64,000 nt of DNA from Pontibacter sp. E15-1. Lineage in GTDB: Bacteria > Bacteroidota > Bacteroidia > Cytophagales > Hymenobacteraceae. Both the position numbers and the translations under genes were made by a program. This document shows, in pieces, positions 35,822-45,700 of the stretch. The first letter of the stretch is position 1; the number at the start of each line of letters is the position of its first letter. The stretch is taken from NCBI RefSeq assembly GCF_022601975.1, contig NZ_JAKVIR010000018.1, positions 1-64,000 on the forward strand. Reading direction: 5' to 3'. The notes below the pieces were generated by a model. That model worked only from the letters and a program-made list of their open reading frames with translations. It did not search any database and was not told the DNA's origin.

Positions 35822-37977
35822 CTTTACTAGCCAAAAGCCCAGAACAGGGAGGCCTTACCCTACATGACCATACCCGACAGGTGACTGATGCCATTGTGCT
35901 CTTTGCCAACGCCTATGGAATGCCAGCTGACCTAGCCGAAAAAGGGGCGCTGCTGCACGATTTAGGAAAAGCGCATCCATATTTCCAACGGGTACTGAAA
36001 GGAGAGATAAATCAGGATGAGGCACTACGTTCCATTCCGCACCGACATGAACTGTCGTCGCTGCTGTTTCTGCCTCTCTTTAACCGGGAGGACTGGGAGC
36101 CGCTTGTGGAAATGGTCGTTGCGCATCACAAGTCTGTGGAAGAGGACGCTCGTAGCCGTGGACTACTGGACCTGCTGAACCAGTATGGCCCAGACAAAGT
36201 GTTTCTGCGCCATGCAGAGGATTTTGAGGTTTGGCAACAGAGTTTAAAGGAGGTGCTAACTTCCACGGCTGTTGCCTTTCGGACTATCACGCTTGAGGAA
36301 GCGCGGGAAGCATTTAATTTTGCCATAGCCTATGCAGAGAGTATACCTCTTGGGTGGTCTAAATGGCGGGGGCTGCTGATGGCAGCCGATCATTTTGCCT
36401 CCGAATTTATGGCTGAGGCAGCCGGTTTGGCAGCTAACTTTTTTAAAACACCAGACCTTAGCTTTTATAACCGGAGCCATCCCCTTTATCCGTTATCGCT
36501 TATACCTTCCGATACGGAAAAGCGGCACACGCTCGTCATAGCACCAACCGGAGCAGGGAAAACAGACTTTCTGCTGAAACGCTGTCAGGGCCGAGTGGTG
36601 TATACATTGCCATTTCAGGCAAGTATAAACGCGATGTATCAGCGCATCAGTCAAGACCTGAACCAAGGCAAGACAGAAGAACAGAAAGAAGACGTGCGGA
36701 GGGTGCATGCAGCGAGCAGAATCAGCCTGAAGAAAAAGGACGGAAAACTGGTCACAGAAGAGCAGTACTTACAGCGGCAAGCAGGCGCAGGCGTTAAAGT
36801 TACCACGCCGCACCAGTTGCTTTCGCTCATTTTCCATATCAGTGGTTATGAAGCCCTTTCGCTCGATTTGCAGGGATGTGATATTATTCTGGACGAGGTA
36901 CATGTGTACAACGGGCAGGTGCGGACGATGACGCTGAAGTTGATTGAACGTTTAGCTGAGATTGGCTGCCGCATACACATTGGTACGGCTACCATAGCAG
37001 ACTCACTGGTACAGCATATACTTGCCGCGTTGGGCGGAGCGGAAAAAGTGCAGCAGGTGCGCTTGCATGAGGGCGAACTCCAGAAGTTTAACCGCCACGA
37101 GGTATATAAAGCATCAGACGAAACCACAGGAAGAGAGATTGTTTCGCAGGCCCTGGCGGCAAACGAGCGAGTGCTGTTTGTGGCAAATAGGGTGAAGCTG
37201 GCGCAAGAACGTTACCTGTGGGCGATGGATGAATTTCCGGATATATCCGTCCTGCTCGTGCACAGCCGATACCGCCGTTGCGACCGTGCAGCGTTGGAAA
37301 GCGAGATTTACCGCTACAACGAAATGCAGGGACCTTGCCTGGTTATCGCTACACAGGTCGTGGAAGTGAGCCTCGATATTTCATTTGACCGCATGGTGAC
37401 TGATGCCGCCCCGCTGGATGCGCTGGTACAGCGATTCGGGCGCGTGCACCGCAAACGCACTGAAGCTACCATTGGCACCTACAGACCTGTCCATGTTATC
37501 GTACCGAGCGAGGAAGACAAAGACCTGCTTCCGTATGAGCCGGATATTGTCCGGCGCAGTTTTGATGCGTTGCCGAACGGCCTGCTGGAAGAAAATGAAC
37601 TGCAACGCTTAATAAACAGTGTCTATGGAGATGTCCCGCTTCCTTCTGTCGATGTGCACACGGCACCGCTGCCCATGCTCTGCCACCGCCCAAAGTCTGT
37701 GCTATTAGAGGCGCTGGAGATTGAAAGTGCTGTTTGCGTGCGAGAAGAAGACAAAGAAAAATACCTCAAAAGCAGAGGCAACGAACGGCAAACGCTGGAG
37801 ATACCGGTGCCGTGGAAATCCTTGATGGGGCAAATGTCTCAGATAAGCCCGCTTGAGGTTGGCAGCTATCCCTATATCATTCCTGATGAATGGTATAATT
37901 CGTCAGGTCATGCCATTGGATTAACTATACCAAAATCAAATGCTGTTCCTGCAGCTCAACCTACTCAAATGCTATAA
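35818..37977 (+). CDS. cas3: Cas3 HD nuclease-helicase
   Basis: 719 residues. An N-terminal HD domain (about 1-200) has ALLHDLGKAHPYFQRVL, IPHRHELSS and MVVAHHKS, providing the metal-binding His/Asp set. The SF2 helicase follows: Walker A APTGAGKTDF (about 240), DEVH box IILDEVHVY (about 357), motif III GTATIAD and motif VI QRFGRVHRKR (about 540). It unwinds and degrades target DNA after Cascade recognition. The start overlaps the cas5 stop and cas8 begins 3 bp after its stop, so translation is coupled. Confidence 0.97.
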   Translation: MTLLAKSPEQGGLTLHDHTRQVTDAIVLFANAYGMPADLAEKGALLHDLGKAHPYFQRVLKGEINQDEALRSIPHRHELSSLLFLPLFNREDWEPLVEMVVAHHKSVEEDARSRGLLDLLNQYGPDKVFLRHAEDFEVWQQSLKEVLTSTAVAFRTITLEEAREAFNFAIAYAESIPLGWSKWRGLLMAADHFASEFMAEAAGLAANFFKTPDLSFYNRSHPLYPLSLIPSDTEKRHTLVIAPTGAGKTDFLLKRCQGRVVYTLPFQASINAMYQRISQDLNQGKTEEQKEDVRRVHAASRISLKKKDGKLVTEEQYLQRQAGAGVKVTTPHQLLSLIFHISGYEALSLDLQGCDIILDEVHVYNGQVRTMTLKLIERLAEIGCRIHIGTATIADSLVQHILAALGGAEKVQQVRLHEGELQKFNRHEVYKASDETTGREIVSQALAANERVLFVANRVKLAQERYLWAMDEFPDISVLLVHSRYRRCDRAALESEIYRYNEMQGPCLVIATQVVEVSLDISFDRMVTDAAPLDALVQRFGRVHRKRTEATIGTYRPVHVIVPSEEDKDLLPYEPDIVRRSFDALPNGLLEENELQRLINSVYGDVPLPSVDVHTAPLPMLCHRPKSVLLEALEIESAVCVREEDKEKYLKSRGNERQTLEIPVPWKSLMGQMSQISPLEVGSYPYIIPDEWYNSSGHAIGLTIPKSNAVPAAQPTQML

Positions 37978-37980
37978 GAT

Positions 37981-39288
37981 ATGTATACAGCCTATATCGG
38001 GAAACGACTTATTGAATTGTATAACAAACGGGAGCAAACACAGCATAATGCGTCTTCCTTCTATAAAGAGGTATATTATCAGTTGTTTTTTGACGATGAT
38101 CGCTTTCTGCAGCACGTCAACAACTCTAAATTCGACCAGGCTTACAAGCAAAAGAAGAAAACACCGCTTACTGCAGCGATACGTGCACAGGCACTGGAAG
38201 CGCAGCTGGTCAGGATTGAAAACGATATGCCTGATGGCTCCTTCTATTTGGGAGGCGCCGCCGCCGATAGCACTGCTGGCACCAGTGGCCAGGTGAACAG
38301 TTTAGCCATCGAAATTCCAGCCGAGGATGTATATGCCTCTTGGATTGGAGCCGCCCTAGGTATAGGTGTGAACGGAGGGCTCAATCTTTTAGTGGATTCA
38401 GATGCAGTTATACTTGCCCTTCTTGATGGTTGGCACTGGTACAGAGAATATATGAAGCAAACGCCTTCATTAAAGCCTCACCAGATAAACACCTGGAACG
38501 GCTGGTGGCTTACCAACGCCTTTGGCAGTCGATTCAACCCTGACTCTCCTTTTACCATGAGGCAGCCGACAGTGGACACTAAAGAAGGAGTAATCAGTTT
38601 GAAAACCCAGCCTTGGATACAAGTGATTTTTGCACTGGCGCAGAAGTTGGAAAAGCCGACAACAGCTTATGTATACTCCATGAGCCAGATGAACACAACA
38701 CTTGGTTTCGTGCAGCTACAGCTACATGAAATCAAGCATGAAATTGACTTATATAATAAGTTAGTCGGAGAAATATCAGGTCTGGATAATATTAAAAGTA
38801 TCTCAGAAATCTACGAAACGCAATTTGGGTTTGAGCGTGCCTGCTTGCAAGGCGCGATTGGGCTAAGAGCTGTAGAGCCAGCCAAACTGCGGGAGTACAT
38901 GCCTGGCTTTAAAGGGCCGGCAAAGTCTTTCAAACATGTTCAGGAAAATCAATTATTTAAAATTTACGAAATCTGGATAATCGCTATGCTTAACAACGAA
39001 CAACTGCTTCAGAAAGCCCAGGATTTGGCCGAAGCGCTCAATTTTTTCTCCCAGGGAGAACGAGGCAAGAAAACCAACGCCCAACTTGTCAGCAACTTCC
39101 TCAACAGCAGTTCAAGGCGCGAATTGGTGATTCATGCTACAAAGCTGGTAGAGGAATCGAATGAATCTGCCCAGCAAATAGACGAAGCCTGTGATGAACT
39201 GGTAAAGCTGCCGAAGCAGGACTTCCCTCTTTTTATGGCGCTTCTCAGATTGAAGTATGCTGTAGCCGAAGCAAAACAAACTGTATAA
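37981..39288 (+). CDS. cas8: Probable Cas8 large subunit of Cascade
   Basis: 435 residues, mostly helical, beginning MYTAYIGKRLIELYNKREQ. I do not recognise a defined motif; the assignment rests on position between cas3 and cas7, length, and absence of any other candidate for the large subunit. Cas8 normally reads the PAM and includes the small-subunit function when no cas11 gene is present, as here. Base composition (about 45 percent GC by eye) is clearly lower than that of cas4-cas1-cas2. The subtype (I-B variant or MYXAN-like) is not settled. Confidence 0.7.
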   Translation: MYTAYIGKRLIELYNKREQTQHNASSFYKEVYYQLFFDDDRFLQHVNNSKFDQAYKQKKKTPLTAAIRAQALEAQLVRIENDMPDGSFYLGGAAADSTAGTSGQVNSLAIEIPAEDVYASWIGAALGIGVNGGLNLLVDSDAVILALLDGWHWYREYMKQTPSLKPHQINTWNGWWLTNAFGSRFNPDSPFTMRQPTVDTKEGVISLKTQPWIQVIFALAQKLEKPTTAYVYSMSQMNTTLGFVQLQLHEIKHEIDLYNKLVGEISGLDNIKSISEIYETQFGFERACLQGAIGLRAVEPAKLREYMPGFKGPAKSFKHVQENQLFKIYEIWIIAMLNNEQLLQKAQDLAEALNFFSQGERGKKTNAQLVSNFLNSSSRRELVIHATKLVEESNESAQQIDEACDELVKLPKQDFPLFMALLRLKYAVAEAKQTV

Positions 39289-39309
39289 AACTTAAAAACA
39301 TACCCATCC

Positions 39310-40356
39310 ATGAAACCATACCTCTATATCCGTGGCCTGCGTGTGGCCGAACACACTGTTTTTTGCGTGCAAGACGGTCAGAAGACTTATTACGACCCGA
39401 TTTCGAATAGGAAAGTTGCCTACTCTAGCGGACAGCAGGTGAAGCGCTCCATTCTTGATGCTTTGTCTGAAACAATGGAAGAGCCGCGTGCGCCTATTAC
39501 CTACAACTATGAAATCAACAAAAAGAAGGAACTGGAAAACAAAGAGCCCTGGTCTCCCTGCGATCCGCATTATGCTGATCAGCTAATTGGTGGATGGATG
39601 CGTGCGCGTAAAGATGAAATAACCTTGAAACGCCGTAGCCCACTTTCTATCTCTGCCATGCGTCCCCTGCATCCTTTCTTGGTTAGCATGAACTCAGAGA
39701 ATATTACATTCGATCGCAGCGAGCACCCGGAGCAAAATCCGGTTCGGGTTTTAAATGCATCCGGTCAGGAACTATCATCAGAGGAAATTCAGGACTACCT
39801 TCAATCGAATAAGCGCACTTTACCAAGACGAGCTTGGATACCTGACAACAGCCGCACTACCGGTCTTTTTGTATATGATTTAGCCATTGATTTAAAAAGA
39901 TTGTTCACCGTCGCTACCAACCAGCACGAGCCAGAGCTAAGCCCGGTTATGCTGGAACAGTTAAAGCAAGATGGGTGGGAGACGTCTTCTGATGGTGAAT
40001 TCCTGCTCTGCCCAGATGACCGTCGTCGTGAAATTGCAGAAGGATTAGCCGCAGCCATTGTGGAGTGGCAGATAACAAGTAACCAAGCCCGCACTTATAG
40101 TCCACAAACTACGCTTGCGCTTGCCATCAGCGAAAATGCTTCCCTTATAACCGCTGCCATTCGGGCCGATCTGGATGAGGAGAACCCGCAACGCGCTGTG
40201 CCTATTATTGATACTGTGCCGAAGGTAGATGTGTATACTTCCTTAAACGCCAAAGCTTATATACAAGGTGTATCTGGCACGGCTGATGCTTTGGATCAAG
40301 CGAGGATAGCTTTGGAAGAAAGGTTGCTGGCTTTTGATTATGCAGCAGTTCTCTAA
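39310..40356 (+). CDS. cas7: Cas7 Cascade backbone subunit (DevR/Cst2-like)
   Basis: 348 residues. The N-terminal strand MKPYLYIRGLRVAEHTVFC leads to KVAYSSGQQVKRSILDALSE, which resembles the SG-xx-hKR/H region of Cas7/DevR RAMP proteins. The middle (SPLSISAMRPLHPF) and a long insertion fit the thumb region. Cas7 polymerises along the crRNA spacer. GC is low (about 47 percent by eye), like cas8. Its 3' end overlaps cas4 by 17 bp, and base composition changes abruptly at that junction. Confidence 0.78.
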   Translation: MKPYLYIRGLRVAEHTVFCVQDGQKTYYDPISNRKVAYSSGQQVKRSILDALSETMEEPRAPITYNYEINKKKELENKEPWSPCDPHYADQLIGGWMRARKDEITLKRRSPLSISAMRPLHPFLVSMNSENITFDRSEHPEQNPVRVLNASGQELSSEEIQDYLQSNKRTLPRRAWIPDNSRTTGLFVYDLAIDLKRLFTVATNQHEPELSPVMLEQLKQDGWETSSDGEFLLCPDDRRREIAEGLAAAIVEWQITSNQARTYSPQTTLALAISENASLITAAIRADLDEENPQRAVPIIDTVPKVDVYTSLNAKAYIQGVSGTADALDQARIALEERLLAFDYAAVL

Positions 40357-40903
40357 TGCCAAAAGCATATCGCCCATCGGCGGTATGCTTTTTTCTTACT
40401 TCCTCATCTGCCCGCGAAAGGCGTGGCTGGTACGGCAGGGTATCTGGATGGAACAGGAGTCGGAGGACGTGGCATTGGGCAGGCTGCTGGACGAGACCAG
40501 CTACGGGCGCAGCGAAAAGCACCTCGACCTGCACGCCACTGCCCCTGATGGGACACCGCTTGTCGGGAATATAGACCGGGCATTACTTCGTGATGGGGTG
40601 CTGCACGAAACCAAGAAAGGCCGCTCGTGCCAGGAGGCGCACCTGAGTCAGGTGCGCTTTTACCTGTGGCTCCTGAAGCTGAACGGTGTAACGGGTCCGG
40701 GTGGGACACCTTTTAGCGGCCAGATCGACTACCCGGCGCTGCGCCGCTCGGAGCCGGTGGCGCTGGGGCCGCAGCAGGAAGAAGAATTGGCGCTGCAACT
40801 CCGGCATCTGAACCAGATACTCGCTGAACCGCACCCGCCGGAGCGCATTCCCAAACGCGCATTTTGCAGTAAGTGCGCCTTTGAGGAGCTGTGCTACGGG
40901 TAA
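40340..40903 (+). CDS. cas4: Cas4 RecB-like exonuclease (adaptation)
   Basis: About 187 residues from ATG 40340 (an in-frame TTG lies 6 bp upstream). Iron-sulfur cysteines are visible: CPRKAW near the N-terminus and CSKCAFEELC at the C-terminus. The nuclease motifs are GNIDRAL (Asp) and HETKKGR (Glu-x-Lys). Cas4 trims prespacers and selects the PAM. It overlaps cas7 by 17 bp but is about 70 percent GC where sampled, against about 45 percent in cas8 and cas7. It is followed by a 234-bp gap with palindromes before cas1. Confidence 0.93.
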   Translation: MQQFSNAKSISPIGGMLFSYFLICPRKAWLVRQGIWMEQESEDVALGRLLDETSYGRSEKHLDLHATAPDGTPLVGNIDRALLRDGVLHETKKGRSCQEAHLSQVRFYLWLLKLNGVTGPGGTPFSGQIDYPALRRSEPVALGPQQEEELALQLRHLNQILAEPHPPERIPKRAFCSKCAFEELCYG

Positions 40904-41137
40904 GTTTGGCTTTATAGCTACACATACCGCCAGTTTGAGCGAAGCGGGAACTGGTGGTAAAGTTTGACAGCCAGTTTATAACTGGCATACCCAAAACTAT
41001 ACCCTCGCCAGTTACAAACTGGCCTCAATTCAAGCCACAAGTTGCGCTGCCGCTAAACTTGCGGCATAGTTGCGATAAACGCTATATGGCACCTTCCCCT
41101 TCTTTCCGCATCGTCAAAAAGAAACAAACACACGCCT
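40904..41137. promoter_or_regulatory. Palindrome-rich gap between cas4 and cas1
   Basis: Two perfect copies of GCCAGTT-N3-AACTGGC lie at 40970-40986 and 41007-41023, exactly 37 bp apart. A looser related inverted repeat is at about 40927-40955 (CCAGTT ... AACTGG). A copy of the 33-bp repeat found at 61212 and 61397 lies at 41035-41068. The gap breaks an otherwise tight operon, so cas1-cas2 may have a separate promoter or be controlled by these sites; alternatively they are inserted REP-like repeats. Confidence 0.5.
41035..41068 (+). repeat. Third copy of the 33-bp inverted-repeat sequence
   Basis: Nearly identical to 61397-61429, with one inserted base: starts CCACAAGTTGCGCTG and ends AAACTTGCGGCATA. 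It is itself partly palindromic (CAAGTT ... AACTTG). Confidence 0.7.
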
Positions 41138-42223
41138 ATGAAACGCCCGTTTTACCTCTTCTCCAATGGCCGCCTGCGCCGGAAGCACAATACGCTGGCT
41201 TTGGAAAAAGCCGCCACAGATTGCCGCATCCCCGACGATGAAGACACGGAAGGATTGCCCAGCCAACCGGCTGACGGGCAACGACTGCCGTTTGCGGTTG
41301 AGTCGGTGGACAGCCTGTACTTGTTCGGGGAGATCGACATCAATACCAAGCTGGTGACCTTTTTGGCGCAGCAGGGCATCCCGCTGTTTTTCTTCGACTA
41401 TTACGGTAACTATACCGCCTCGCTTTATCCGCGCCAGCCTGTTATCAGTGGCCGGGTGCGGATGGCGCAGGCGCAGCATTACCTCAGCCCGAAAAGGCGC
41501 ATGGTACTGGCCCGCGAATTTGTGGATGCGGCCCTGTTTAACATTCTGCGGGTGATGCGCTATTACGCCCCACGCCTGCCGGAGCCGGAGGCGCTGGCAC
41601 TGCAGGAGAGTTGCGAGCAGATTGAGCTGGAGCGCAGCCGCATCCCCGCCTGCCCCGACATACCCACACTGATGAGCGCCGAGGGCCGGGCCCGCGACTG
41701 CTATTACCAGACCTGGCCGCTGCTGCTGGGCGAGGCCGTGGCGCAAAAGTTCCCCTTTAACAAGCGTGAGCGCCGACCGCCGTCTAACCCCCTGAACGCG
41801 CTCATCTCCTTTGGCAACTCCATTTGTTACTCGGTGGTGCTGCGCCAGATTTACCGCACCGCCCTCGACCCCACCGTGTCGTTTTTGCATGAGCCCGGCG
41901 ACCGCCGCTATTCGCTCTCGCTGGACCTGGCTGAGATTTTTAAGCCTCTGCTCATCGACCGCGCTATTTTTAAGCTCCTGAAGAACGGCGAGATACAGCC
42001 CAAACACTTTGAGCAGCGGCTGGGGGGCTGTTACCTGAAGGAGGAAGGCCGCAAGATATTTATGGCGCACCTGGACCAGCGCCTGCAGCAAACCGTGCTC
42101 CATAGGCAATTGAACCGGCATGTATCGTATGAGCGGCTGGTGCGCCTGGAGTGCCACAAGATGGTGCGCCATCTCTGCGACCCGAAACAGGACGCGTACC
42201 AGGGCCTGCACATGTGGTGGTGA
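41138..42223 (+). CDS. cas1: Cas1 integrase (type I-B-like)
   Basis: 361 residues. The catalytic triad regions are visible: Glu in SAEGRARDCYYQTWP, His in VSFLHEPGDRRYSLSLDLAE, and Asp in the same segment (LDLAEIFKPLLIDR). PLNALISFGNSICYSVV is the typical helical block before them. Cas1 with Cas2 inserts new spacers at the leader end of the array. High GC (about 65-68 percent where sampled). The gap of 234 bp to cas4 is unusual; cas2 follows after 45 bp. Confidence 0.97.
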   Translation: MKRPFYLFSNGRLRRKHNTLALEKAATDCRIPDDEDTEGLPSQPADGQRLPFAVESVDSLYLFGEIDINTKLVTFLAQQGIPLFFFDYYGNYTASLYPRQPVISGRVRMAQAQHYLSPKRRMVLAREFVDAALFNILRVMRYYAPRLPEPEALALQESCEQIELERSRIPACPDIPTLMSAEGRARDCYYQTWPLLLGEAVAQKFPFNKRERRPPSNPLNALISFGNSICYSVVLRQIYRTALDPTVSFLHEPGDRRYSLSLDLAEIFKPLLIDRAIFKLLKNGEIQPKHFEQRLGGCYLKEEGRKIFMAHLDQRLQQTVLHRQLNRHVSYERLVRLECHKMVRHLCDPKQDAYQGLHMWW

Positions 42224-42268
42224 GCGTGCTTTAACCTGTTCTTTGACATACTGAAAAACCGAAACCAC

Positions 42269-42532
42269 ATGCCGTACTTTATCGCCGTATATGATGTAAA
42301 CCAGAAGCGGGTGGGCAAGATGCTGAAGCTCTTCCGCCGCTACCTCACCTGGATTCAGAACTCCGTGTTTGAGGGCGAGCTAACCGAGGCCCAATACCAG
42401 CGCCTCCGCCACGAGGCGAACCTCTTGATGGAGGACAGTGACGGTGTGGTGATTTACCGGATGCGGGAAGAGCGCTACCACGAGCGCCACGTGCTGGGCG
42501 AAGACAAAGGCCGGCCGCAGCGGTTCCTCTAA
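42269..42532 (+). CDS. cas2: Cas2 adaptation protein
   Basis: 87 residues with the ferredoxin-like Cas2 pattern: first strand MPYFIAVYDVNQKRVGKMLKLF (Asp at the end of strand 1), then RRYLTWIQNSVFEGELTEAQ and VVIYRM. It forms the bridge between two Cas1 dimers. Last gene of the operon, 217 bp before the first CRISPR repeat. Confidence 0.95.
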   Translation: MPYFIAVYDVNQKRVGKMLKLFRRYLTWIQNSVFEGELTEAQYQRLRHEANLLMEDSDGVVIYRMREERYHERHVLGEDKGRPQRFL

Positions 42533-42749
42533 GCGTCGGGTGGGCGGTAACTGCTTCCGACTCTACAGCGGTACTGCTGTGTCTGGCTCACGCCCACATG
42601 TAATTAATTCATTTACAACACATTACGCAAGTCGTCAGCTCCCCGGCTTTTTTACACTACCGGCAGCCGACGCTTTTACAACAGAATTTTCAGGATAAAA
42701 AGCCCTGCAGAAAGCATTTGCAGGGCTTTTATATGTATTTTTGCGGAGG
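42533..42749 (+). promoter_or_regulatory. Candidate leader between cas2 and the array
   Basis: 217 bp without a gene, ending 20 bp after a strong hairpin (42697-42730). If the array is read from this side, this is the leader; if it is read from the other side, the hairpin would terminate the pre-crRNA. Repeat purity at this end (perfect) supports the leader being here. Confidence 0.5.
42697..42730. terminator. Bidirectional terminator between cas2 and the CRISPR array
   Basis: Stem AAAAGCCCTGCA / TGCAGGGCTTTT with a 10-nt loop, with A- and T-runs in the arms so that either strand has a U-tract. It would end the cas operon on the plus strand and could also end a minus-strand array transcript. 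Confidence 0.85.
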
Positions 42750-45700
42750 ATTTCAATCGCACCTTAGTGGTATAGAAACTTGGTCTTTTTTCTCAGTGCC
42801 AGAATATTCTTTGCTTCATTTCAATCGCACCTTAGTGGTATAGAAACTTCTTCATTATCAGCAGTGCATCGGACGCGTACCGCATTTCAATCGCACCTTA
42901 GTGGTATAGAAACCGTGTGCCTGCTTCAGTATCGCGTTGAACGGTTTGAATTTCAATCGCACCTTAGTGGTATAGAAACTTATAAACAAAGTTCTCATAA
43001 TCCCCGAACTCAGTAATTTCAATCGCACCTTAGTGGTATAGAAACCTATGGTTTTTGTAGTGGCACCAATATAAACCATACCATATTTCAATCGCACCTT
43101 AGTGGTATAGAAACTTGATCTTGTACACAGGCACACCGCCCAGGTAAAGAATTTCAATCGCACCTTAGTGGTATAGAAACTTCACGGTCACTGTAGACGT
43201 TCTGCTATTCGGTTCATTTCAATCGCACCTTAGTGGTATAGAAACGTAGTATGATGTCGTTGTCGTGATCCACATCCCCATTTCAATCGCACCTTAGTGG
43301 TATAGAAACCTTTCTTTCAAAACGTTACCAACAAAAATCACCTGAATTTCAATCGCACCTTAGTGGTATAGAAACTTCTGGCGCACAGATCGCAAAATCT
43401 GCGGTTTCTGATTTCAATCGCACCTTAGTGGTATAGAAACCGCTTCGTGGCTGCTCTGAAAAAACTGCACAGCGTGAATTTCAATCGCACCTTAGTGGTA
43501 TAGAAACAATTCATACGCCGCCCCCTGTGTGGTTAGAGCGTTTTATTTCAATCGCACCTTAGTGGTATAGAAACGTACGTTCGGCTCCCACTCATCGGCG
43601 ACTTGCTGGGTATTTCAATCGCACCTTAGTGGTATAGAAACAATTTAGGCAGATACCCGCATCCTGCCACTTTCTCTTATTTCAATCGCACCTTAGTGGT
43701 ATAGAAACTGGTACTCCCACTAGCTGGATGAAGACGTATGATAACATTTCAATCGCACCTTAGTGGTATAGAAACCATTCAACAAGGCCTGGGAGGTAAG
43801 CAAAGAATCCGCATTTCAATCGCACCTTAGTGGTATAGAAACCTGCTCGTAGGCTTGCACCTCCTGAGCAATGTAGCGATTTCAATCGCACCTTAGTGGT
43901 ATAGAAACAGGAGACAACGCGCTTGTTGGGTGCGTTGTCCGACAGCCAGATTTCAATCGCACCTTAGTGGTATAGAAACGTTATCTCAGCACGACCAACT
44001 TATTTATGGTAACCTCAATTTCAATCGCACCTTAGTGGTATAGAAACTTAAAGAATCAGCGGGCTCATTAGACAAAGAGTTTGAGATTTCAATCGCACCT
44101 TAGTGGTATAGAAAGTTATGCCATGCGACGACGCAAACACTCGACCCGGATTTCAATCGCACCTTAGTGGTATAGAAAGCACTGCTGCGCTCATGGTTCA
44201 CCCGAAGCACCTGAATTTCAATCGCACCTTAGTGGTATAGAAAGAGGGCAAATCCAACCTGGGTGTTTTCGGAAAAAAAACATTTCAATCGCACCTTAGT
44301 GGTATAGAAAGCTGGAATGAGTAGGTTGAGTTGTTGTTTTTGCATAAATTTCAATCGCACCTTAGTGGTATAGAAAGCAGCCAAAAGTCAAAACGGTGGA
44401 GCCGGTTTCGCCTGATTTCAATCGCACCTTAGTGGTATAGAAAGGCTTGATAGTATTTTGATCACGAATTACGAACGCGCCAAATTTCAATCGCACCTTA
44501 GTGGTATAGAAAGATGTGCAGACTCAGGCTGGTATTATTTCGCAGCTACAGATTTCAATCGCACCTTAGTGGTATAGAAAGTTGCTCCTGCTCGGTAAAT
44601 CCCTTTTGGGATGAACACATTTCAATCGCACCTTAGTGGTATAGAAAGGAGATAAAAACGGTAACCGGGAAAGCGAAATAGCCATTTCAATCGCACCTTA
44701 GTGGTATAGAAAGCCATAGATGCCAGTAAGCCGCGCCCAACGTTCACAGATTTCAATCGCACCTTAGTGGTATAGAAAGGCAAAGCCTATAGGCCGCAGC
44801 GCGGTAAATAATCTATTTCAATCGCACCTTAGTGGTATAGAAAGCGCATGATAACCGAACTGGCCGACAGAATGCGCAATTTCAATCGCACCTTAGTGGT
44901 ATAGAAAGCAAAGCTTCGCGCACTCAAAAGTATGGTTCGAGATTTCAATCGCACCTTAGTGGTATAGAAAGTACTCTATGATTATAGAGAACAACTATGT
45001 TGAAGACATTTCAATCGCACCTTAGTGGTATAGAAAGGATTTTACAAGTGAGCCGGTATTGCCTGCCAAGCCTAATTTCAATCGCACCTTAGTGGTATAG
45101 AAAGCCGCCGAAAAGCCCCTCAAGAGGGGAGAGGATAATTTCAATCGCACCTTAGTGGTATAGAAAGCTAAAATACCCTTTTTAGTGCATTTATATCCTA
45201 AATAATTTCAATCGCACCTTAGTGGTATAGAAAGGAATTTATTGCCGTGACCATCTTTGGCGCAGTCGTGATTTCAATCGCACCTTAGTGGTATAGAAAG
45301 TACCGGCAGCGGCGTTGCCTCTTGTTTGGGCCGGGCATTTCAATCGCACCTTAGTGGTATAGAAAGCACCATACCTTTGAGCGAGCGGCTTTATGCCTCT
45401 TTGATTTCAATCGCACCTTAGTGGTATAGAAAGCTCACTTTTCCAGTCTCAAAAAGTCACTCCGCACCCCGATTTCAATCGCACCTTAGTGGTATAGAAA
45501 GGTATGTATTGAAAATTGGCGATGTGGACCAGGCAACGGATTTCAATCGCACCTTAGTGGTATAGAAAGGTATGTATTGAAAATTGGCGATGTGGACCAG
45601 GCAACGCATTTCAATCGCACCTTAGTGGTATAGAAAGAAGAACCCAGGCAAGCCCATAGGCCGCTCAGCAGTCAAATTTCAATCGCACCTTAGTGGTATA

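Noticed and set aside
40904..41137. CreTA-like guard RNA toxin-antitoxin within the cas operon
   Set aside because: No degenerate CRISPR repeat or small toxin frame was found in this gap or in the other operon gaps and flanks.
41114..42268. 384-codon minus-strand frame opposite cas1
   Set aside because: cas1 is clearly coding; the antisense frame has no signal, motif or independent start context.
42780..43163. Open frames through the start of the CRISPR array
   Set aside because: Their repetitive peptides are translations of the repeats.
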